Assembly: GCA_022572105.1 (NCBI GenBank)
Contig: JACZWN010000054.1
Location: forward strand, 1-15,849
Direction of reading: 5' to 3'
DNA: 15,849 bases
From: Pseudomonadota bacterium
GTDB lineage: Bacteria > Pseudomonadota > Alphaproteobacteria > Kiloniellales > J153
In this document: piece by piece, positions 1 to 5,440 of the stretch
Position numbering within the stretch: position 1 is the stretch's first letter
How the letters are laid out: each line of letters opens with the position of its first letter
Notes under the pieces: model-generated
What the model was told of the DNA's origin: nothing
The model's database searches: none
The model's input: the letters and a program-made list of their open reading frames with translations, nothing else
Position numbers and translations under genes: made by a program

Positions 1-83
1 AATCCCCATCAGCCACCCCATTTTCCACTCGTCATACTCTTGTCATACGCGCGCGCGCGGCGCCCGCCAAGCCCGCGCGTGCC

Positions 84-118
84 CCCGTCCATCACCCGTC
101 CACCCGTCCATCACCCGT
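84..118. repeat. 16-bp direct repeat, 19-bp period
   Basis: The 16-mer CCCGTCCATCACCCGT occurs exactly at 84-99 and again at 103-118, separated by three bases. It lies upstream of the Sel1/SPOR gene, after a GC-alternating run near 48-59. Function is unknown; it could be a simple slippage duplication. The rest of 1-201 shows no gene I can support. Confidence 0.7.
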
Positions 119-201
119 GGCCAACGGACCGCTTGCCGCCATTTTCTCTCCCGACTATGGTGAGCCGCCAATCAATTCGAGTCGCGCGGCCGTGTAAGGT
201 T

Positions 202-1440
202 ATGACCGCTTCCCACCTACGACGCTGTCTGTTCGCACTGTTGTTCGCGGCCCTCCTCGGCGCGCCGTTCGCCCCGGGCTACGCGGCGGAGACCTACGAC
301 GCGGGCATGCGCGCCTACGACGCGGGCGATCACGCCAAGGCGCTGGAGATCTGGGGTCCGCTCGCCGAGGGCGAGGATGGGAAGGCGCAATACAGTCTTG
401 GAAAGCTGCTGGAAATCGGCGGCGGCCGGGTCCAGCAGGACCTCGCCGAGGCGGCCAAGTGGTACCAGCGCGCGGCCGACCACGGCGTGTCGGCGGCGCA
501 GAACAACCTCGGGCTCATGTACGCGCAAGGGCGCGGCGTGGCGCGCGACGTGGCGCGCTCGGCCCAGTTGTGGCTCGCCGCCGCCAAAAAGGACCACCCC
601 ATCGCGCAGTTCAACCTGGGCCTGGCTTATTTCCGCGGCGAGGGCGTTGCGAAGAACCAAAACCAGGCGACGGACTGGTTCCGGCGCGCCGGCGAGCTCG
701 GCCTGGCGTCGGCCCAATACGCCATGGGTCAGGTCATCCGCATGGGCTTGGTCTCCGGGGCGAACGAGGCCGAGGCACTGGGTTGGTACGAGATGGCCGC
801 GGCCCAGGGCGACAAGAAGGCCCAGGCCCAGGCCGAGGAGTTGCGCAAGACGGGCATCAAGCCGAGGGCGCCCGGGGTCAAGACGGCGGCCAAGACGGGG
901 GTGGTGGCAGCCAAGGCGCCGGCCCCGCCGCCGCCCAAGCCGGCCGCCAAGCCGAAGCGGGATCCGGCCAAGCAACCCGCGGCGGTGCAGGCGGCGGCCA
1001 AGCAACCTAAGGCCGCGCTCCCTGCACCCGAGCCCCCCGCGCCCGAGCTTGCGGTCATCGAAAAGCCGGAGCCTGCCGTTCAGGCCGCCGTCCTCGCCAA
1101 GCCCAAGCCCGAACCGGAGCCGCGGCCCGCCCCGGCGCGGACTCAGGTGGCCGCGACGCCGCCGGCGCCGGGCCCTCCGGCGCCCGGGCCTTACCGTATC
1201 TGGCTGATCTCCCTGAAGGACCAGGCCGAGGCGGGCCGCTATCTGCGGGCCGCGCAAGCCAAGCACCCGGAGATCTTCGCCCAGGCGCCGGGCGCCGTCG
1301 CGCGCAGCGATCTCGGCAAGGCGGGGGTGGTCCACCGGGTGGTGGCGGGCGGGCTGTCCAGCCGGCAGGCCGCGCGCGACCTGTGCCGGCGTCTACGCGC
1401 CGAGGAACCGGGCGCGTTCTGCAAGGTTCTCGCGAATTAA
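202..1440 (+). CDS. Exported Sel1-repeat protein with C-terminal SPOR domain
   Basis: A 412-residue protein. I chose the ATG at 202 because it opens a textbook signal peptide (MTASHLRRC, then a Leu/Ala/Phe-rich core, then a GYAA cleavage region near residue 28) and has an AAGG-type ribosome site five bases upstream; the frame is open back to 40, but that extension is Pro/Arg-rich and unlike an export signal. Residues about 30-215 are Sel1/TPR-like helical repeats (AQYSLGKLLEIGGG, AQNNLGLMYAQGRGV and AQFNLGLAYFRGEGV are visible units). Residues about 220-330 are Ala/Pro/Lys low complexity. Residues 331-412 (YRIWLISLKD... to ...FCKVLAN) look like a SPOR domain, which in the family binds denuded glycan strands of septal peptidoglycan. 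Inference: a periplasmic protein acting at the cell envelope. The aldolase gene starts only nine bases after its stop, so co-transcription is likely. Confidence 0.85.
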   Translation: MTASHLRRCLFALLFAALLGAPFAPGYAAETYDAGMRAYDAGDHAKALEIWGPLAEGEDGKAQYSLGKLLEIGGGRVQQDLAEAAKWYQRAADHGVSAAQNNLGLMYAQGRGVARDVARSAQLWLAAAKKDHPIAQFNLGLAYFRGEGVAKNQNQATDWFRRAGELGLASAQYAMGQVIRMGLVSGANEAEALGWYEMAAAQGDKKAQAQAEELRKTGIKPRAPGVKTAAKTGVVAAKAPAPPPPKPAAKPKRDPAKQPAAVQAAAKQPKAALPAPEPPAPELAVIEKPEPAVQAAVLAKPKPEPEPRPAPARTQVAATPPAPGPPAPGPYRIWLISLKDQAEAGRYLRAAQAKHPEIFAQAPGAVARSDLGKAGVVHRVVAGGLSSRQAARDLCRRLRAEEPGAFCKVLAN

Positions 1441-1449
1441 TCCCGGCCC

Positions 1450-2001
1450 ATGACCGAGACGCCGACCCTGATGCAGCGGATCGCCGGGCGCGGGCCGCTG
1501 TTCGGTTGCTGGCTCGAGATGTTCAGCCCGATCGCGGCCGAGGTCGTGGCGCAAGCGGACTACGACTGCGTGCTCATCGACCCGGAGCACGGCCCGGGCT
1601 CCGATCTGGACGCGGTCGCGTTGATGCACGCGGTCCAGGGCCGGGCTTGCGCGCCGCTCCTGCGGGTGCCGTCCAACGGCGAGGTCGCGCTCAAGCGCGC
1701 GCTCGACATCGGGGTGGCCGCCGTCGAGGGCGTCGACCTGCTGTTCGTCGGGCCCTTCGACCTCTCGGCCGGCGTCGGCCATGTCGGCAAGCCCGACCAC
1801 CCGGAGGTGCGCGCCATGATCGCCCGGGTCGAGGCCGCGGCCCAGGCGGCGGGGAAGCGCCTGGGCGCGATCCCGACGCCGGGGCGCTCGGTCGAGGAGC
1901 TGGTCGCGGCCGGCTACGGCCTGATCATGGTCGATGCCGACGTGCTGCTGCTGCGCGATGCGGCCCGCGCCAGCCTGGCGAAACTGCGCGCTGAGAAATA
2001 G
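1450..2001 (+). CDS. HpcH/HpaI-family aldolase, internally deleted
   Basis: A 183-residue protein clearly of the HpcH/HpaI aldolase/citrate lyase family, whose members split 2-keto-3-deoxy acids with a divalent metal and are usually about 250 residues long. Visible landmarks are IDPEHGPG at 43-50 (with the catalytic His equivalent), LRVPSN at 71-76 (the Arg that binds the keto acid) and VGPFDLS at 100-106 (one metal-ligand Asp). Between LKRALDIG (81-88) and AVEGVDLLF (91-99) the family normally has about 65-75 more residues, including the QxE segment carrying the other metal ligand; here they are absent and the frame is kept. The product may be inactive. No Shine-Dalgarno sequence precedes the ATG; translation may be coupled to the gene before it. 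Family assignment is firm; function of the shortened form is not. Confidence 0.8.
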   Translation: MTETPTLMQRIAGRGPLFGCWLEMFSPIAAEVVAQADYDCVLIDPEHGPGSDLDAVALMHAVQGRACAPLLRVPSNGEVALKRALDIGVAAVEGVDLLFVGPFDLSAGVGHVGKPDHPEVRAMIARVEAAAQAAGKRLGAIPTPGRSVEELVAAGYGLIMVDADVLLLRDAARASLAKLRAEK

Positions 2002-2005
2002 CGTT

Positions 2006-2050
2006 CCAGGATTCGGGAGGCCAGGATTCGGGAGGCCAGGATTCAGGAGG
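2006..2050 (+). repeat. Three tandem 15-bp units carrying SD-like purine runs
   Basis: CCAGGATTCGGGAGG at 2006-2020 is repeated exactly at 2021-2035 and with one change (CCAGGATTCAGGAGG) at 2036-2050. Each unit ends in GGGAGG or AGGAGG, which resembles a Shine-Dalgarno core. The array fills the gap between the aldolase stop and the AA_synth start at 2066, so it forms the ribosome-loading region of that gene. Confidence 0.9.
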
Positions 2051-2065
2051 AGGGAAGGGCGCGTC

Positions 2066-2611
2066 ATGGAGGTTCGCAAGATCGTTATCGTGAAGGAAGT
2101 AATCGAGGCCGACGGCCTCGGCGAGGCCTGCGATCCGATTGCACGGGTCGTCGCCATGGCCGTGGTGCGCAACCCCTTCGCGGGCCGCTTCGTCGAGGAC
2201 CTTTCGCCGCTCTTCGACCTGGGCGGCCGGCTCGGCGAGCGCTTGATGGGCGAAGCCGTGGCCCTGCTCGCCCGCCCGCCGGTCAGCTACGGCAAGGCGG
2301 CCATCGTCGGCACGGCCGGCGACCTGGAGCACGGCGCGGCGATGATCCATCCGAAGCTCGGCAAGCCGATGCGCGCCGCGGTCGGCGGCGGCAAGGCGCT
2401 GATTCCCTCCAATGCCAAGGTGGCGGCGATCGGCGCGGCCATCGACCTGCCGCTCGGCCACAAGGACGAGGCCTGGTCGTTCGACCATTTCGACACCATC
2501 ACGGTGATGGTCGCCGACGCGCCGCGGCCCGACGAGATCGTGCTCTGCATGGCGGTCGCCGACGGGGGGCGGCCGCACCCGCGCGTCGGCGACGCCCCGA
2601 TCACCGACTGA
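2066..2611 (+). CDS. Amino acid synthesis family protein (AA_synth, DUF1185)
   Basis: A 181-residue protein, full length for the AA_synth (DUF1185) family. Start ATG at 2066 gives MEVRKIVIVKEV, the usual opening; the frame is open further upstream but only through the 15-bp repeat. Conserved-looking blocks are VVRNPFAGRFVEDLSPLFDLG (about residues 33-53), SYGKAAIVG (about 73-81), HPKLGKPMRAAVGGGKALIPS (about 93-113), IDLPLGHKD and DEIVLCMAVADGGRPHPRVG near the C-terminus. The family was linked to amino acid synthesis mainly by context, and its reaction is not established, so I give no substrate. It follows the shortened aldolase and is probably in the same transcript. No strong terminator is visible after it. 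Confidence 0.85.
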   Translation: MEVRKIVIVKEVIEADGLGEACDPIARVVAMAVVRNPFAGRFVEDLSPLFDLGGRLGERLMGEAVALLARPPVSYGKAAIVGTAGDLEHGAAMIHPKLGKPMRAAVGGGKALIPSNAKVAAIGAAIDLPLGHKDEAWSFDHFDTITVMVADAPRPDEIVLCMAVADGGRPHPRVGDAPITD

Positions 2612-2675
2612 TACCGACGCACCTTGGTATAAGCACGACCCGGCGGTCTTGACACGGAGCGACCGAGCCCCGCGC

Positions 2676-2930
2676 TCAGCGCGGCGTTTCGGGCGAAAGG
2701 TAGGTGCCGAGATAATCGAGCAGGCGGGCGTAGTCCGCGGGCTCGGGCGCGGGCATGCCCTGCTCCTCGATCATCCAGACCAGGGTTTCGTCCCAGACCT
2801 CGCGGCTCAGGCGCTGCTGCAGCACGGTCTTGAGCGAGTGGCAGGCCTGGCACAGGTAGAACACGTCCTCGCCCGGCGGCGCGGGGGCATGCCGCGGGCG
2901 CGAAGCAAGGGACAGGACGCGCCGCAGGGG
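2676..2930 (-). pseudogene. Headless cytochrome c-like fragment
   Basis: On the - strand, a 62-residue stretch (GTG at 2864 to the stop at 2676) starts right at a heme-binding CxxCH motif: FYLCQACHSL, followed by KTVLQQRLSREVWDETLVWM and EEQGMPAPEP...LLDYLGTYL. This pattern is typical of small periplasmic c-type cytochromes, which need a Sec signal peptide for heme attachment. Upstream the frame is open only to 2930, contains no ATG, GTG or TTG other than the one at 2864, and reads LRRVLSLASRPRHAPAPPGED. That looks like the ends of a signal peptide with its hydrophobic core missing. I therefore call it a probable pseudogene, though a CTG start cannot be excluded. It is convergent to the AA_synth gene and borders the palindromic element at about 2972. 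Confidence 0.6.
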
Positions 2931-2971
2931 TTATCCTGGGCGCCGGAGCAGCGGAGTCGGCCGGCGCCGCC

Positions 2972-3088
2972 CTAGGGTCTTATCGTCTTAGATCGAAACG
3001 ATCTAAGACGTGAATAAGCCCCTAACTATATGGGTTAGAGGGCGATTCACGTTTCAAATTGATGCAATTTGAAACGATCGCGCTCTAG
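2972..3088. repeat. Palindrome-rich intergenic element (three interlocking hairpins)
   Basis: CGTCTTAGATCG (2984-2995) and CGATCTAAGACG (2999-3010) form a perfect 12-bp stem around AAA. ACGTGAAT (3008-3015) pairs with ATTCACGT (3045-3052), enclosing CTAAC/GTTAG (3022-3026/3034-3038). CGTTTCAAATT (3050-3060) and AATTTGAAACG (3066-3076) form an 11-bp stem around GATGC. The middle stem shares bases with both neighbours, so the structures compete. Both ends carry CTAG (2972-2975, 3085-3088), with weak similarity between the inverted ends. The segment is richer in A/T than its surroundings. This resembles a non-coding intergenic repeat or MITE; copies elsewhere cannot be checked from this window. 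Confidence 0.65.
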
Positions 3089-3122
3089 CCGCGTCGGCCG
3101 GTTAGCGAGGGGACCGGTTGCC

Positions 3123-4625
3123 ATGTCCGCGGTCTTGAGCGTCGCCGAGATGTACCGCGCCGATAAGGCGGCGACGGAGCACGGCGTGTCCGGGATCGCG
3201 CTTATGGAGAACGCCGGGCGCGCCGTCGCCGAGGCGGTCCGCGCCCGCCACGAGCCGTGCCCGGTCGTGGTGCTCTGTGGGCCCGGAAACAACGGCGGCG
3301 ACGGCTTCGTGGCGGCCCGCCATCTGGTCGCCGCGGGCTGGTCGGTGCGCCTGGCCCTGCTCGGCGCCCGCGATCGGTTGAGCGGCGATGCCGCGCACCA
3401 CGCCGGCCTCTGGGACGGCGTGGTCGAGGCCTTGGACGAGTCGGCCGTCCCCGGCCTGTATGGGGGTGCGGGGCTGGTCATCGACGCCTTGTTCGGGGCC
3501 GGCCTGTCGCGCCCGCTGGAGGGTGCCGCGCGCGCCGCGGTCGAAGCCGTCAACGCGGACGGCCTGCCGGTCGCCGCCGTCGACGTGCCGAGCGGCGTCT
3601 CCGGCGACAGCGGCGCGCTCGTCGGCGAGGTCGCGGTCCGGGCCGCGCTGACGGTCACCTTCTTGCGCAAGAAGCCGGGCCATCTGCTCTTGCCCGGGCG
3701 CTTGCTGTGCGGCGAAGTCGTGGTCGCCGACATCGGCATCCCGGAGACGGTCCTGACCGGGATCGCGCCACAGACTTTCGAAAATGGTTCGGCGCTCTGG
3801 TCGGCGCGCTATCCCTGGCGGCGCCCGGACAGCCACAAGTACCACTTCGGTCATGCTCTGATCCTGGGCGGGGCGGTGATGACCGGGGCCGGGCGCCTTG
3901 CGGCGCGCGCCGCGCTCAGGGTCGGCGCGGGGTTGGTGACGGTCGCCTGCACCCGCGAGACCCTGCCGATCTATGCCCTCGCACCCAGCGTGATCACCGC
4001 CCCCGTGGCGACCGAGGCCGACTACCAGGCCCTACTTGCCGATCGGCGCAAGAACGCGGTCCTCCTCGGCCCCGGCAACGGCGTCGGTCCGCAAACCCGT
4101 GGCCGCGCCTTGGCGGCGCTGGGCGCGGGCAAGGCGGTGGTGCTGGACGCCGACGCGCTGACCTCGTTCGAGGCGCGCCCGTCCGACCTCTTCGAGGCGA
4201 TCGAGGGGGACTGTGTGTTGACCCCCCACGAGGGCGAGTTCGGGAGGTTGTTCGCCGATCGGGACGGCGACAAGCTGGCGCGCGCGCGCGCCGCGGCCGC
4301 GCTGAGCGGCGCGGTGGTCCTGCTCAAGGGCGCCGACAGCGTGATCGCCGCGCCCGACGGCCGGGCCGCGATCAACGCCAACGCCCCGCCCGAGCTCGCG
4401 ACCGCCGGGACCGGCGACGTGCTCGCCGGCCTGATCGTAGGACTCCTGGCCCAAGGAATGACATCCTTCGACGCGGCCTGCGCCGCGGCTTGGCTGCACG
4501 GCGAGACGGGCGCGGCGCTCGGGCCCGGCCTGATCGCCGAGGATCTGCCCGAGGCCCTGCCCGCGATTCTGCGGCGCCTGCGCGCGGCGGCCCCGGCGCG
4601 CGCCGTCGACTCGCCTCGAGTTTGA
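3123..4625 (+). CDS. nnr: Bifunctional NAD(P)H-hydrate epimerase / ADP-dependent dehydratase
   Basis: A 500-residue fusion of YjeF_N and YjeF_C domains, the usual bacterial length. The enzyme repairs hydrated NADH and NADPH: the N-terminal epimerase interconverts the R and S forms and the C-terminal ribokinase-fold domain dehydrates the S form using ADP. N-domain marks are LMENAGRAVA near residue 28, GPGNNGGDG at 53-61, DALFGAG and DVPSGVSGDSG. The C-domain starts near KYHFGHALILGG and has GAGLVTVA, TPHEGEFGRL, and the hallmark ATAGTGDVLAG with the catalytic Asp at 432. The ATG at 3123 has GAGGGGA nine bases upstream. It stands behind the palindromic element and is followed by a CtrA-type box starting 24 bases after the stop. 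Nothing essential looks missing. Confidence 0.95.
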   Translation: MSAVLSVAEMYRADKAATEHGVSGIALMENAGRAVAEAVRARHEPCPVVVLCGPGNNGGDGFVAARHLVAAGWSVRLALLGARDRLSGDAAHHAGLWDGVVEALDESAVPGLYGGAGLVIDALFGAGLSRPLEGAARAAVEAVNADGLPVAAVDVPSGVSGDSGALVGEVAVRAALTVTFLRKKPGHLLLPGRLLCGEVVVADIGIPETVLTGIAPQTFENGSALWSARYPWRRPDSHKYHFGHALILGGAVMTGAGRLAARAALRVGAGLVTVACTRETLPIYALAPSVITAPVATEADYQALLADRRKNAVLLGPGNGVGPQTRGRALAALGAGKAVVLDADALTSFEARPSDLFEAIEGDCVLTPHEGEFGRLFADRDGDKLARARAAAALSGAVVLLKGADSVIAAPDGRAAINANAPPELATAGTGDVLAGLIVGLLAQGMTSFDAACAAAWLHGETGAALGPGLIAEDLPEALPAILRRLRAAAPARAVDSPRV

Positions 4626-4649
4626 TTGAAGTTTCGGCGCCTTACACTG

Positions 4650-4664
4650 TTAACCGGACCTTAA
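4650..4664. promoter_or_regulatory. Exact CtrA-type box (TTAA-N7-TTAA)
   Basis: TTAACCGGACCTTAA matches the full CtrA consensus TTAA-N7-TTAA without mismatch. A possible -10 (TACTAT, 4678-4683) lies about 21 bases from the centre of the box, the usual geometry for a CtrA box overlapping -35. The next gene starts at 4753. The motif match is seen; binding by CtrA is inferred. Confidence 0.55.
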
Positions 4665-4752
4665 GCGCTAATCTGCATACTATGGACAGCGATTGGCGCA
4701 AGCTCGGTGTGGGCAGTTCGTGCGAAGCCGGGATCGGTGAAAGGTATTCATT

Positions 4753-5019
4753 ATGTTTGCGCAACAGATTGGTCAGTGGTTCAAGTCCGGCGGCGTCCGA
4801 CGACAGGAAGTCAAGGTTGGCGGCGTGTTCCGGAACATCCTCAGGGGCGACATCGTCGAGACCGCAAAGGTCATCGATATCGTCCCGGATCCCATGGGTG
4901 TTCCGCACGTTCATTTCACGGTCTCGATCCGAAACGCTCATCACGAGTGTTTTCGGGAGCAGCGGACCCTGGGCCTGGCGACTTTCTCGGAGCGGTTTCC
5001 AAGCCCGACGACGGCCTGA
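4753..5019 (+). CDS. Conserved hypothetical small protein
   Basis: An 88-residue protein with ATG at 4753 and AAAGG about eight bases upstream. After a short N-terminal helix (MFAQQIGQWFK) the rest reads as a compact beta-rich domain: VKVGGVFRN, VETAKVIDIVPDPMGVPHVHFTVSI, then RTLGLATFSERF. The pattern (V)ETAxVxxxxxDPxGxPHVxF resembles uncharacterised small proteins I recall from other alphaproteobacteria, of unknown function. There is no signal peptide, membrane segment or cysteine cluster, so it is probably cytoplasmic. It stands alone between the hydrate epimerase gene and a long non-coding gap, behind an exact CtrA-type box, which suggests cell-cycle-linked expression. The start and frame are well supported; the role is unknown. 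Confidence 0.7.
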   Translation: MFAQQIGQWFKSGGVRRQEVKVGGVFRNILRGDIVETAKVIDIVPDPMGVPHVHFTVSIRNAHHECFREQRTLGLATFSERFPSPTTA

Positions 5020-5440
5020 CAGCCGCCACGGACCGTAGAGAACGACCCATTATCGACCCCGCGGCGGCGCGCTCGCGGGTGCGGCATGGTGACGTCCCTG
5101 TCCGGCTCGAACGCCGAGCCGCGACAGGACCACGCGCGTGTTATTTCGCGCAATCACAATTACTTAGAAGGTTTATCTAACTGGATACCCGAGCATTGCT
5201 CCAGGGCCGGCGCGGCCTTCGAGCCGCGGCTCGAACCCGGACCGCGATCCCATCGGGTGCCGCGCGGACGCGATTCCTCAAACCCCGGTGGCGCGCGGGG
5301 CGATCGCCAGCAGGTCCGTTTCGAGACCCCTCGAAGGGCCGACCCCCGGGGCTTGAGGTGGCGCCGAAGCTCGTGGATAGTACCGGCGGCGCTTTGGTCG
5401 CGGCAATTCCCGCGCGCCGGCCTGGGCGTCGTCCGGAGCG
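5020..5440. other. 421-bp gap with hairpins, no convincing gene
   Basis: I see no supported coding region here. A 13-bp stem with a single bulged C spans 5097-5128 (CCTGTCCGGCTCG against CGAGCCG-C-GACAGG, loop AACGC). A perfect 18-bp palindrome TTCGAGCCGCGGCTCGAA sits at 5218-5235. A small stem TTCGAG/CTCGAA is at 5320-5335. An A/T-richer dip at about 5138-5185 holds TTAGA/TCTAA (5164-5180). The gap may hold the promoter and a structured leader for the dehydrogenase gene; no run of T follows any of the hairpins, so they are not classic terminators. Confidence 0.6.

Noticed and set aside
84..118. CRISPR array
   Set aside because: Only two copies of a 16-mer with a three-base gap; no array with regular spacers is present anywhere in the window.
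2984..3010. Classic terminator for the gene on either side
   Set aside because: The 12-bp stem is strong but A/T-mixed and is followed by no T-run on either strand; it fits better as part of the palindromic element.
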